A DNA stretch of 64,000 nucleotides from Lytechinus variegatus (GCF_018143015.1 NC_054741.1:58047048-58111047); one strand, 5' to 3'. Counted from the first letter of the stretch, positions 36,401 through 46,089 are shown. The notes: a model not told the origin generated them from the sequence alone. Numbers and translations are program-made.

Positions 36401-38710
36401 AGACGACCTGGTGTGGCGATCAGAATGTTGGCTCTGGAGAAAGAGAGTGACAAATAATACATTGCAGCACTAGCATCATTTTGGCATGGCACTTCTCTAC
36501 ATTTGCAACTTTCCACCCTGGTTTACTAAATGGGAACGTGGTTCTTAGGAAGGAATTCCTTGAATGCTCGAGCATCAGATCAAGGTAACATTACAGTGCT
36601 AAAGCCATGGTAATAGTACTCAACACTTGGAAAACTTGAATAATAATGTACTATATCCTGTACAATGTTGCATATTATTAATATGAATTCCATTCAGGTC
36701 ATCTGATCATCAGGCATGAATCCAGGGGGGATAGGTAGGTGTGGGTACACTCCATAAAATTGCAAGAAAAAAGGAGACAGGGAGGAGAAAAATGAAAAGC
36801 CCTTCAGAAAAATCCTGGACTGTTTATGCAGTTTTCTATCTTGATTTTCCGCTAAGGATTAGATGTGGCCTTTTTAAACCTTGTTCTCCAGCTTGAAACA
36901 GGATTTGTACAATCTCGATCTCCCATAAATTGGGGCCTTTTTCTTGAGAATTTGAACTTTGATCTTTTCATGTTTAATGTGTTCTGAAGCTTTCAAGGTT
37001 CAATTTGTATCTACATGTCTAATACTGCAGTCACATTTCCCCTACGGCAGCTGTACGGCAAGTCCAAACCAGCCGTTTTATTAATTTTTATTCAAACCAC
37101 CTGTATGTGGCTGGTACAAAAAAGTAAAATATGGCCGTTTTCGACTCACCATACGGTCACCGTAGGGGAAATGTGACTGGGGTATAAAGAAAGTTATCCA
37201 TTTGTTTTTCTATCAAAAGTATTATCACACCATCATTGATAGTGTAGTGTGCCTCTATATCGTTTGGCGCGAGAGATCGAAAGATCATTTAATTTCATAA
37301 AGACAGACAAAAAATAAAAAGGGAAAGGTGAGTGATGGGCTAAACATTGTCAAGTTATCAGCATTCTGTATCATATGCATGCAAATTCCATCTTTTCCTG
37401 TAAGATATAGTTACTGTAATCCGTGGCTGAGGATGATATAAAAGACAACATAATCAAGCAAAATACAATCGCAATATTTTACTGACCCTTCTTGTAGTTT
37501 CTCCAGGTCGGCAAGAGGACTGCTGCCCCCTATCAGAAGAAGTTGTTTTAGACTGGGAAGGAGACTAGTGAAATGTTCCAACACCTCATTGATCTGTGTC
37601 GCCAATTCTCGTGTTGGTGTGATGATAATGGCACCAACCTTTGGAGGAAAAAAATTGTTTTCCAAGTTTGAGTTGTAATTCTTAATCAATGGTAAATCAA
37701 AGATCATCATAACATTGATTAAGGTGTTGGATCATTAAGATTGTTGTCAAAAGATGTTACGATCGCAGCCTTGACGGATCCTGTGTCAAAAATGAAACCT
37801 CCTCTTTCTCAACCAAAAGACATACTCAATATCTTTCTCCTCTTTCTGTGTGTGTTCAACTACTTATTACTTTGAGAATTATTTATTGAAAAATGCCCCC
37901 ATTCTGCTTCCTTAATAAGATTTGTGTTAGGCCTTTGTTAATATCAGTTTCAGTTTCAATAACTTACATAAACTAACAAATACATGTAAGTATATTACTG
38001 TCTCAATGTCTTAATGTATTCTTGTCTCAATGTCTTCTTCTGTAAGATGTACAAGTTTGATGAATCCGTACCTCTTTCTTCTTCCACGGCTGTTCTCTCC
38101 TTTGTAGTATTTCTATGATTGGTATCACAAAGGCTAGTGTCTTTCCGCTGCCTGTCACCTGTTAGTTGCATACAAAAGATAATGAACAAATTACCTGAAC
38201 AAACTGAAGAATGCGTGTCTGAGTATGGAAGCCTGGACATGACAGATTTCTTGTCAATTCAATATTGTTTGAAATGTAAATTCATTTTTTTAATTAATTG
38301 CATAATATTAAATTTTCAAAATTTTGAAGCCCTTGCCTGTCATAGTCTACCTATATGGTGCACTTGCGGAATATGACAAAAAAGATATGACAGGGTCGGG
38401 TGTCATAACTAACTTCGGTCAAGTTGTCCTTGATCTTTGCAGATAGGGCTTTATGGAATGGTAGCAGATAATAGCTCACTTTAGTAAACAAGTCAGACTT
38501 ATGGCAGTGTTGAAAAACAGGCCACTGGTTCTTAATGTTTAGATGTTATGGAATGCCCCCAAGTATCTACTCATAAATAATTTGAGGTTAGAGTGTCAAC
38601 ACTCATTCGAACCACAAACATACCCTAACCTGAGATGAAAGTGTGAGCAAGGTACTTACTGCTTCTGCAGCCACATCCTTGTTCTTCAGAAAAAGTGGAA
38701 TTGTTGCTGC
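21443..38710 (-). CDS. DDX55: DDX55: ATP-dependent DEAD-box RNA helicase, 17 exons, N-terminus missing
   Basis: Exons in transcript order: 38660-38710, 38072-38158, 37487-37638, 36284-36433, 35477-35624, 35100-35141, 34177-34233, 33746-33903, 32639-32731, 27479-27593, 26989-27074, 26453-26541, 25490-25616, 23586-23676, 23222-23317, 22432-22500, 21443-21532. All are GT-AG with matching phases and total 1701 bases, 566 residues plus TGA. Visible motifs: I (TGSGKT), Ia (PTRELA), Ib (TPGR), II (DEAD), III (SAT), IV ([12 protein letters not shown]), V ([13 protein letters not shown]) and VI (HRCGRTAR). The DUF4217/SPB4-like region ([19 protein letters not shown]) and a lysine-rich tail ending KLKKGK and a short acidic stretch follow. 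Family members (yeast Spb4) act in nucleolar 60S ribosomal subunit maturation. Human DDX55 has 600 residues; about 35 N-terminal residues with the Q motif are not found. The gene runs tail to tail with LRWD1. Confidence 0.92.
22702..23112. mobile_element. Degenerate copy of the TTAA-flanked inverted-repeat element, DDX55 intron
   Basis: It starts AGGTCAAGTCCTCCCC directly after TTAA at 22698-22701. It shares the internal words TTGAATTATGCAATATTTC, GACTGAAGTACAAAATG and GTTCAGGGAGGAAT with the copy at 39084-45818, and AATAGTGAGTGGGTGA with the copy at 50690-51262. The right end (ATTTGTCTCCTTT) is worn and lacks a matching TTAA. It is non-coding. Confidence 0.6.
23699..23852. repeat. Inverted-repeat MITE in DDX55 intron
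   Basis: The left arm ACAAATAGCGAATA and GTGCGATGGTGCAAGATTTC pair with the right arm GAAATCTCGCACCATTGCAC and ATTCGCTATTTGTGT. About 150 bases, close to the acceptor side of the exon at 23586-23676. No coding potential. Confidence 0.6.
24488..24618. repeat. MITE of the CAACACAAAG family, DDX55 intron
   Basis: Inverted ends GGGCCTGCAACACAAAGCTTA and CTTTGTGTTACAGGACCC, with inner GATTGATT and AATCAATC-type complementarity. It resembles the element at 9205-9357. No target duplication was identified. Confidence 0.55.
24815..25095. repeat. Imperfect inverted repeat in DDX55 intron
   Basis: TTTACAACCATCGG and AATCCATGGTTTATGCA at the left pair with TGCATAAACCATGGGTT and CCAATGGCTGTAAAAACC at the right. 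Inside, TGAGTCCACTCTTAAAACAG and its near-complement CAGTGGACTCGTGAATAAAA form another dyad. This is a MITE-like structure without coding potential. Confidence 0.5.
25720..26060. repeat. Dispersed repeat with ACGGACGGACAGACACC core, DDX55 intron
   Basis: The stretch contains CACCTTTGACCCTCTGACCTT, a GTTAACAAGGAAAATTTAACGG segment and an ACGGACGGACAGACACC run, then CGTGATACTATAATACG. From memory, this combination resembles a short interspersed repeat common in marine invertebrates, but I cannot verify the family. No open frame. Confidence 0.4.
27757..31144. mobile_element. 3.4-kb foldback element with tandem-repeat arms, DDX55 intron
   Basis: The element runs from GCATACATTCGTAATTCCG to GGAAATACGAAGTGTAACC and is flanked by a 9-base direct repeat AAGCCAACC (27748-27756 and 31145-31153). 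The left arm (to about 28110) is tandem copies of TTCGTTAATCCGAAAACG-type units, and the right arm (about 30655-31144) is the same array inverted. The roughly 2.5-kb interior has no long open frame and includes the MITE at 28602-28754. A 240-bp relative with the same termini in the opposite orientation lies at 49299-49538. The organisation resembles foldback (TU-like) elements described from sea urchins; a 9- to 10-base duplication also recalls Mutator-like elements. Confidence 0.78.
28602..28754. repeat. MITE nested in the foldback element
   Basis: Inverted ends GGGCCCGTTGCATGAAAC + TTTTTACCTGAGAAAACTC and GAGTTTTCTCAGGTAAAAAG + TTTTATGCAACAGGC. About 150 bases, strongly self-complementary. 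Confidence 0.65.
34498..34909. repeat. MITE-like element in DDX55 intron
   Basis: About 410 bases with imperfect inverted ends: GGCCACCGCACACCTCATGA with TGTTTGCGATC at the left, and ACAAACCGTAAGGTGTGCAG with TCGCC at the right. The interior is AT-rich and non-coding. Confidence 0.5.
35720..36030. repeat. MITE-like element in DDX55 intron
   Basis: About 310 bases with inverted ends GGCTCGTATTCTGTAATCGG + GTTTAACTTAAAC and TAAGTTAAACCCGACTTC + AGAATACGGGCC. No coding potential. Confidence 0.6.
37028..37179. repeat. MITE with CAGTCACATTTCCCC ends, DDX55 intron
   Basis: About 150 bases with ends CAGTCACATTTCCCCTACGG and CCGTAGGGGAAATGTGACTG, plus inner TGTACGGCAAGTC and GACTCACCATACGG. A weaker copy is at 60412-60554. 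Confidence 0.65.
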
Positions 38711-39179
38711 CTGATAAAAAAAGATGAACAATTTCATTTATATCATACAATCACATCTGTATTCACTTAACTCACAAAGGGCTATAGGACAAGCTGTTTC
38801 TAATAATATCCCACCTCAAAAGGAAAGTGACTCTTGATTGTTCTTTAGTTTGGAACAAACTGCTCCAGGAAATGACAAAGGCTTTGAATCCAACTCTCCC
38901 CACAAGCATTATTTTAACTGGGATGTGCCTCACGAAAACTTGAAACAGGGGTCTAAGGTATTGACTACAAGCTGTAAAACATGGGATCTTGGGAACTATG
39001 ATCTATTGTATAGTGAAAAATTGGGTCTAATGAACTGCATGTATGTGCATGTTCTCTGTACCACAATAAAAGAGCATGCTTAAAGGTCAAGTCCATCCCA
39101 TAAAAATGTTGATTTGAATGAATAGAGAAAAATCAAACTAGCATAATGGTAAAAATTTCATCAAAATCGGATGTAAAAT

Positions 39180-40203
39180 TTATGGAAGCTTAAAAGTGCC
39201 ACCGAGATGTTGAGATAATTATCTCGGGAAGTCGACATCTTGATAGCAAAAGATAAGATGACGAGATCCTGGATCTCATCATGTCGACATCTTTTAGAAG
39301 AGATGATGAGACGACAAGATCCTGGATCTCATCATGTCGACATCTTTTAGAAGAGATGTTGAGATGACGAGATCCTGGATCTCATCATGTCGACATCTTT
39401 TAGAAGAGATGATGAGATGACAAGATCCTGGATCTCATCATGTCAACATCTTTTAGAAGAGATGATGAGATGACAAGATCCCGGATCTCATCATGTCAAC
39501 ATCTTTTAGAAGAGATGTTGAGATGACAAGATCCCGGATCTCATCATGTTGACATCGTTTAGAAGAGATGATGAGATGACAAGATCCCGGATCTCATCAT
39601 GTTGACATCTTGTAGAAAAGATGATGAGATGACAAGATCCTGGATCTCATCATGTTGACATCTTGTACAAGAGATGATGAGATGATGAGATGATCTTGTC
39701 ATCTCAACATCTCTTCTAAAGATGTTGACATGATGAGATCCAGGATCTTGTCATCTCATCATCTCTTCTACAAGATGTTGACATGATGAGATCCAGGATC
39801 TTGTCATCTCATCATCTCTTCTACAAGATGTCAACATGATGAGATCCGGGATCTTGTCATCTCATCATCTCTTCCAAAAGATGTCAACATGATGAGATCC
39901 AGGATCTTGTCATCTCATCATCTCTTCTAAAAGATGTCAACATGATGAGATCCGGGATCTTGTCATCTCAACATCTCTTCTAAAAGATGTCGACATGATG
40001 AGATCTGGGATCTTGTCATCTCATCATCTCTTCTAAAAGATGTTGACATGATGAGATCCAGGATCTTGTCATCTCATCATCTCTTCTTAAAGATGTTGAC
40101 ATGATGAGATCTGGGATCTCGTCATCTTATCCTTTGCTATCAAGATGTCGACTTCCCGAGATAATTATCTCAACATCTCGGTGGCACTTTTAAGCTTCCA
40201 TAA
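39180..40203. mobile_element. 1024-bp near-perfect palindrome of 53-bp repeats
   Basis: The outer arms TTATGGAAGCTTAAAAGTGC and GCACTTTTAAGCTTCCATAA are perfect inverted repeats, flanked by a 4-base AAAT on each side (39176-39179 and 40204-40207). Inside each arm are about eight tandem units with a 53-base period around the core GATCCTGGATCTCATCATG, running in opposite directions on the two sides of a centre near 39691. Units differ at scattered positions. There is no open frame. Single-stranded, the whole segment would fold into one long hairpin. Confidence 0.85.
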
Positions 40204-40523
40204 AAATTAGTTATGGAATTTAAAGCTTCGCTTATTTTTCACCAAAGTGATATGCACAACTGTGTCATGCAAATGAGAAGGTCGACGATGTCTACCACTA
40301 TTTCTTTTGTTTTTTATTGTTTGAATTATACAATATTTCATTTTTTACAGATTTGACTATTAGAACCAACTTGACTGAGCCATATAGTATCAAACAATGC
40401 TAATAACACATGTTCAGGGAGGAATTAATCATTGTTTCACTTATGTTTCGGGACGGAAGATGGCGCTGTGAAGCACATAACGTAATTTGCAACTGGTGAA
40501 AAAGACCGAGGAATTTTAACGAG

Positions 40524-41504
40524 ATGAAGAGGATCTTAAAAAATCAAAATATATATAAGTATCTGGAAAAGATTGAAGACGAATCAGAAGCCATAAAAGA
40601 AGTAAAAAACAAAGAAGGACAACAAAATATGGAAACAGAGCCCGTTGTCGACCATGCCGGGTCGCGTGCTGAAGAACTAGACACCCGCGAGGAGCCGAGC
40701 CTGAGGCGCGGACCGGGGAGAGAGTCCGGCGCTCCGCCGGAGGATGGACATGTTGAGAAAAAACGTCGAACGAACGGGCATGACAGCGAGGCAGGTAACC
40801 CGATTGATATGAAAGAAATGCTTCTTACGATCATCACCAAAGTAGATTGTACCAATAATAAAGTTGACAAAATGAATGTGAACTTAGATCTGGCCCTTCA
40901 GAAAATTAATGAAAATAGAAAAGACATTGACAAACTGAAAGAAAAGGAACAACACACTGATTTTGAGCTGAAGGAAATGAAGGACAGAGTTAGAGAGCTT
41001 GAGAAAGAGAATGCAAGAATGAAGGGTCAATTTGTTGATCTTGCAGCCAGAGAAATGAGATGCACTGCTGTATTCTTTGGCTTTCCTGAAGGCTGTGAGA
41101 AAGGCAATTGTGAGAAGCTGATTCAGGCCTTTGGAGAGTCTCATTTGGATCTACGAGGGCAGGATTTATGCATAGAGAGGGCACACCGTTCAGGTCAGCG
41201 ATCTGAAAGAGGGGCACCCCGCCCGATTATGGTGGCATTCAATAGGTATACCACAAGAAGCTCTGTACTTGCAAGTGCTCGAAAACTACTAAAAGACAAG
41301 CCATTCGTCTACGAGGGGAAGGGGAACCCCATATTCATTGATGAAATGCTGCCGAAGGAGATAAGAGACCAGCGAAAGAAGATGTCGCATACCCGACAGA
41401 AGCTGAAGAAAGAGCATGGAAAGGCCTACTTCAAGTATCCGGCTAGGCTGTTTTATCGGGACAAACAAACACAGAAGGAAGAAGAGTATAAACAAGGCTT
41501 ATAA
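40524..41504 (+). CDS. LINE ORF1 protein: L1-type nucleic-acid chaperone
   Basis: 326 residues. The N-terminal third is charged, followed by a heptad-like coiled coil (about residues 95-180: KVDKMNVNLDLALQKINEN and similar). Then comes an RRM-like core with CTAVFFGFPEGCEK and ERAHRSGQ, and a basic C-terminal domain with DQRKKMSHTRQKL and KYPARLFY. This order (coiled coil, RRM, C-terminal domain) is that of L1 ORF1p, which trimerises and coats the element RNA. The start ATG at 40524 is the first in the leader that opens this frame. Confidence 0.85.
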   Translation: MKRILKNQNIYKYLEKIEDESEAIKEVKNKEGQQNMETEPVVDHAGSRAEELDTREEPSLRRGPGRESGAPPEDGHVEKKRRTNGHDSEAGNPIDMKEMLLTIITKVDCTNNKVDKMNVNLDLALQKINENRKDIDKLKEKEQHTDFELKEMKDRVRELEKENARMKGQFVDLAAREMRCTAVFFGFPEGCEKGNCEKLIQAFGESHLDLRGQDLCIERAHRSGQRSERGAPRPIMVAFNRYTTRSSVLASARKLLKDKPFVYEGKGNPIFIDEMLPKEIRDQRKKMSHTRQKLKKEHGKAYFKYPARLFYRDKQTQKEEEYKQGL

Positions 41505-41648
41505 GATCATTTTGTTCACCACGCAAAGCGTCACTCCAAGCATGAAGCAAGTGGTTGGGAAAGCCGCAATCATTCTGTTTTTTTGTTTGCCGTTATATTG
41601 TAATTGTTTGTGTTTTTTAGTGGGACCATCGTCTGATTTTTTCAAACA

Positions 41649-44600
41649 ATGGATTTAAAATTAATGACGCATAATGTAAATGGATTAGGGGATTTCAAGA
41701 CTAGAAAACGATACTTCAATTTCTTATCGAAATTAAAAAAGGACATAATTTTGCTACAAGAAACACATTCCACAGAAAAGGATGAGATATGGTGGAGGAA
41801 TCAAATTAGATCAGACATATTATTTAGTCATGGTACATCAATGAGCAGAGGAGTTTGTATGATTTTGAGGAGAACACCTGATATTAAACTTCTCGACTCG
41901 ATTAAAGATAAAGTAGGTCGCTTTTTATGCATCAAAGTTGAAGTACGAAAGGAAATATATATCATTGTTAATGTATATGCACCCAATAATGAAAAGGAAC
42001 ATGTGGAATATTTTACTGATCTTTATTTGAAATTACAAGAATTTAATGATGAAGGACACAAATGCATAATAGGAGGAGACTTTAACTTTATACAGGACTT
42101 GGATATGGATAGAGAAGGTGGTAGTATGAGAACAGTGTGGAAACGTTCATGTACAACAATAGAAAAACTGAAAGAATGCTTTTGTCTTATTGATATTTGG
42201 AGAACAAGAAACCAAACAACAAAGAGGTTTACATGGAGGAGACTTAATCCATATATTCAGTCAAGACTGGACTTCTGGTTGGTCACAGACGCTCTGCGGT
42301 CTGTTGTCGTAGAAAATGATATGTACCCATGTGTCTTATCTGATCATGATTATGTAACCTTGCAACTCCATATTGAAAAACAAAAAATGGGACCCTCATA
42401 TTGGAAATTTAACAACAGCTTACTAAGGAATGAGGAATTTGTTACAGCTCTCAGTGACAGCCTCCCATCTTGGGTTGATGAATGTGAACAAAAACATAAG
42501 AAAATGTTGTGGGATTGGCTGAAATACAGAATTAGAAAATTTACCATCCCATACTCAAAGAAGAAAAAAGGTGAAAAGGAAAAACAAAGACAAGAACTAG
42601 AGGAGGAATTGAAAAATATATGTGAAAGTATTGAAATGGAAGGAAATGGCTTAGATGAAGAAGTTGTAGATAGAAAGAAATACATTGAAGAGGAATTACA
42701 TAAATTGTATGATTATTTTGCAGAAGGGGCAATTTTGAGATCGAGATGCAATTGGTATGAAAAGGGGGAAAAAAGCAACAAATATTTTCTTTCATTGGAG
42801 AAAAGCCAGGCTGAAAATACATCTATTGATGTATTAGATACGAATGAAGGGACTTTCAGAAAACAACCAGACATTCAAAGATTTATCAAGGAATATTTCA
42901 CTGATTTTTTTAAAAACAGAGATATAGTAGATGAAGAGATCTCTAACAATTATATTTGTCATAGTAATCTGGAGAAAATAACAGAATCAGAAAAGGTTTC
43001 ATGTGAAGGTTTAATCTCATGTAATGAAGCAAAAGAAGAACTGGTTAAAATGGCTAAAAATAAAACACCGGGAAATGATGGCCTAACAGTGGAGTTTTAT
43101 GAAACATTCTGGCCCCTGGTCTCAAAATATATGATAGACTCTTTCAATGCAGCTTACAAAGACCAGTCTATGTCAGTTTCACAAAGACAAGGGGTGATAA
43201 AATTGATCCCAAAGCCCAATAAAGAAAGATCCTTATTGAGTAACTGGAGACCAATTACTTTGATAAATGTTGATGCAAAAATCCTTTCCAAATGCTTAGC
43301 CAAAAGAATTTCTAAAGTAATAGGAAACCTGATTAACTGTCAACAGACAGCATTTATAAAAGGTAGAAACATTGGTGAAGGAATTCGATTAATATCAGAC
43401 TTAATGTTTTATGCAGAAAATGAAGACTTTCAAGGCATAATTATGGCGTTAGATCTTACCAAGGCATTTGACTCATTAAGCCACTCATTTATTTTTCAAT
43501 GTCTGGAAGCTTATAATTTTGGGCCTTCGATTATCCAATGGGTAAAAACTGTTTATAATGATATCAATAGCTCTGTTCTCGTAAATGGATTTACTACAGG
43601 CTATTTCAAAGTAAGTAGAGGAGTAAGACAAGGGGACCCTCTTGCGCCCTTATTATTTATTTTGGGATTAGAGGTTTATTTGAATAGAGTTAGAAATAAT
43701 GACAGTATAAAGGGTTTTGAAGTGGAAGGAAAGGTAATAAAATATACTGCTTATGCAGATGACATAACATGTTTCTGTAAAGACCGTCACTCCCTACAAC
43801 ATGTATTTTTAGAGTTTGAGGAATTTTCTAAAATATCTGGTTTATGTATCAATAAATCAAAAACTGAAGGCATGTGGATTGGTAAGAATCGTCATCTAGG
43901 TGAAAAGGACAGTGTTATCTTATGGCCAGAGAAAGGAATTAAAGTTTTAGGCATCTTCTTTTCATATGATACAGAAGAAGCAAGGAAAAGGAATTTTGAA
44001 ACCAGAGTTAAAGAGATGAGAATTGTACTAAATAAATGGAAAAACAGAGGACTTACCTTGATTGGCAAAACACAGATATTGAAAACTTTTATAATGTCCA
44101 AAGTAATTTATTTATTATCCAACATCTCATTACCCATTGCTTTTGTTAAAGAAGTTGAGAAGCTCATGTTTTCATTTTTGTGGAATGGCCCAGATAAAAT
44201 CGCACGTACTACTATGTTTGCTGATTATGCAGAAGGGGGACTAAAATTCCCAAACATTCAATGTATGATCAACACTCAGCTAGTGAAATGGGTCCAGCGA
44301 TATTTCTTTAGATCAAATCATAGTTGGATAACCTTGTGTGAATATTTTGTAAAGTCATATGGTGGAAAATTTATATTTGTCAGTAATTATGCAATGGAGA
44401 AACTACCAAAAACTAAGGATATCCCTCCATTTTATATTGCTTTATTAAAAGCGTGGTTAAAGACGGATATCTATTTGGACTTGGTTACTAATGATACAAG
44501 CCAGGTTAGCATACTGAGACAAGGTGTATGGAATAACAAATGCATATTGATAAATAACAAGTCAATGTACTGCAGTGCCCTTCATGAAGCAGGGCTATCT

Positions 44601-45437
44601 AATATTTATCAATTATTTAACAGTGATGGAAATTTTTTACATTTTGAGTATTGGAATGGAAAAGGCGTTAAAAATAATTATTTTCTACAATACATGGCAA
44701 TAATCGAGTCAGTGAAGAAAGAATGGAAATGTGAATTCCATCCCCTAATATTACAAATGTTTTGGGATAAAAATAATGAATATCAGTTACAACAAGAAAA
44801 AGTGTCTTCTGCATTATGTAATGTGAAATCCAAAGCAATCTACAAGAACCTTTTATCTGGGTTGATAACCAGACCAGTTAGTGAACAATTATTTTCTACA
44901 ACCTTTAATATTCAAGATGATGACTGGTCTCAAATCTACACCCTTCCGTTCAAGTGCACAATAGAAGCAAAAATGAGAGTTTTTCAATTCAAATTAATTC
45001 ATAATATACTGTATACTAATCATAGATTGTTTAAGATAAAAGTGGTCGACTCAGAAACTTGCACGTTCTGTCACTCAAATTTAGAGACACCTGTTCATTT
45101 GTTTTATGACTGTGATGTTATTTATAATCTTCGACGGGAATTTATCTATAAGATTGGCAAGAGCTTTAATACTAAGTTTGAAGATTTTACTAAGAAAAGA
45201 ATGATATTTGGATTCATTATGGACTGGAAAGGCCCCCACAAAATGCTACTAAACCATTTGGTACTAATGTTCAAAAGATATGTTTACGTAGAAAAGTGTA
45301 AAAACACACAACCATGTATAAGAGGGCTAATATCTTTTATTTCTAATATTAAACTGATTGAACTTAACATTGCAAAACAGAGGCATATTGAAGGATTGCA
45401 CTATAAAAAATGGACCCCTGTTGAAAAAATCTTTTGA
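41649..45437 (+). CDS. LINE ORF2 protein: AP endonuclease and reverse transcriptase
   Basis: 1262 residues, uninterrupted. The N-terminal AP-type endonuclease has HNVNGLG, LLQETHS, IGGDFNFI and SDHDYV. The reverse transcriptase has WRPITLINVDAKI, AFIKGRN, ALDLTKAFDSLSH, GVRQGDPLAPLLF and the catalytic YADD (residues 702-705). A C-terminal zinc knuckle CxxCx7Hx4C is at about residues 1138-1156 (CTFCHSN to YDC). All catalytic motifs that I know are present, so the protein may be functional. The frame starts 144 bases after the ORF1 stop. It resembles the L1/Tx1 group; the exact clade needs a tree. Confidence 0.93.
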   Translation: MDLKLMTHNVNGLGDFKTRKRYFNFLSKLKKDIILLQETHSTEKDEIWWRNQIRSDILFSHGTSMSRGVCMILRRTPDIKLLDSIKDKVGRFLCIKVEVRKEIYIIVNVYAPNNEKEHVEYFTDLYLKLQEFNDEGHKCIIGGDFNFIQDLDMDREGGSMRTVWKRSCTTIEKLKECFCLIDIWRTRNQTTKRFTWRRLNPYIQSRLDFWLVTDALRSVVVENDMYPCVLSDHDYVTLQLHIEKQKMGPSYWKFNNSLLRNEEFVTALSDSLPSWVDECEQKHKKMLWDWLKYRIRKFTIPYSKKKKGEKEKQRQELEEELKNICESIEMEGNGLDEEVVDRKKYIEEELHKLYDYFAEGAILRSRCNWYEKGEKSNKYFLSLEKSQAENTSIDVLDTNEGTFRKQPDIQRFIKEYFTDFFKNRDIVDEEISNNYICHSNLEKITESEKVSCEGLISCNEAKEELVKMAKNKTPGNDGLTVEFYETFWPLVSKYMIDSFNAAYKDQSMSVSQRQGVIKLIPKPNKERSLLSNWRPITLINVDAKILSKCLAKRISKVIGNLINCQQTAFIKGRNIGEGIRLISDLMFYAENEDFQGIIMALDLTKAFDSLSHSFIFQCLEAYNFGPSIIQWVKTVYNDINSSVLVNGFTTGYFKVSRGVRQGDPLAPLLFILGLEVYLNRVRNNDSIKGFEVEGKVIKYTAYADDITCFCKDRHSLQHVFLEFEEFSKISGLCINKSKTEGMWIGKNRHLGEKDSVILWPEKGIKVLGIFFSYDTEEARKRNFETRVKEMRIVLNKWKNRGLTLIGKTQILKTFIMSKVIYLLSNISLPIAFVKEVEKLMFSFLWNGPDKIARTTMFADYAEGGLKFPNIQCMINTQLVKWVQRYFFRSNHSWITLCEYFVKSYGGKFIFVSNYAMEKLPKTKDIPPFYIALLKAWLKTDIYLDLVTNDTSQVSILRQGVWNNKCILINNKSMYCSALHEAGLSNIYQLFNSDGNFLHFEYWNGKGVKNNYFLQYMAIIESVKKEWKCEFHPLILQMFWDKNNEYQLQQEKVSSALCNVKSKAIYKNLLSGLITRPVSEQLFSTTFNIQDDDWSQIYTLPFKCTIEAKMRVFQFKLIHNILYTNHRLFKIKVVDSETCTFCHSNLETPVHLFYDCDVIYNLRREFIYKIGKSFNTKFEDFTKKRMIFGFIMDWKGPHKMLLNHLVLMFKRYVYVEKCKNTQPCIRGLISFISNIKLIELNIAKQRHIEGLHYKKWTPVEKIF

Positions 45438-46089
45438 TTATACCATTGATATACAGATAATGTTATTTGTTACCCACTTTTCATGTACAACTGTGATGTA
45501 TGTTTTTGTATCGTTTTGTTTGTGAGTGTATCCTATACCATTGTAAATGTGATTGATATCATGATTATTGTTGTACATACCGATTGTTTGATCAATAAAA
45601 AGTTTAAAAGAAAAAAAAAAAATAATTGTTTCACTTTACAATGAAGAGAAAATACTGACCAGGATGTGCATATAACTGTTTTGTTAAATTAAGCAAAACT
45701 TTAAAATGTCATAGCTTTCTTATTTCACATCCGATTTTGATGAAATTTTAAATATTATGCTTGTTTGATTTTTTTTCATTTTATTCAAATCAACTCCTTG
45801 TTGGGGTGGACTTGTCCTTTAATTTCCAATTTTGAGACTGATAGAAGTGCGGAAAAAAGTGAAACAATGTGAAATGTAAGAATATTAGTTTTTATTGTTC
45901 TTTAAAAATGAAGGTCGTGTTGACTGTTGTTGCATGAGTTTTAGATTTTCCCCCATAAAGTTCCACCTTTGTCACTCAGAGTATCAGAGCGATTTTTGTA
46001 CCTTGATGTTCAGGTAGGTGTAGCATAGTGTAGCAGTTGTGAAGTGGAGTGGCACCTATACGAACATCACTTGAGGTACTCCCCCCACA

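Larger units (their letters stand above)
40443..45624 (+). mobile_element. Full-length L1-type LINE with two intact ORFs
   Basis: The insertion is bordered by a 12-base target-site duplication ATTGTTTCACTT (40431-40442 and 45625-45636), and ends in AATAAA (45594-45599) followed by a poly(A) stretch. The 5' leader is about 80 bases. ORF1 (40524-41504) and ORF2 (41649-45437) are both open from start to stop. A complete 5' end, the short duplication and intact frames indicate a recent insertion by target-primed reverse transcription. It lies upstream of the visible DDX55 exons, in the same sense as the plus strand. Confidence 0.9.
39084..45818. mobile_element. TTAA-flanked inverted-repeat element, split by two nested insertions
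   Basis: The ends AGGTCAAGTCCATCCC and GGGGTGGACTTGTCCT are inverted repeats, bordered on both sides by TTAA (39080-39083 and 45819-45822). The terminal repeats continue inward for over 100 bases (GTTGATTTGAAT, TTTCATCAAAATCGGATG and complements). Without the inserts at 39180-40203 and 40443-45624 the element is only about 530 bases and non-coding. TTAA duplications are characteristic of piggyBac-type transposition, so it is best read as a piggyBac-like MITE. Confidence 0.75.
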
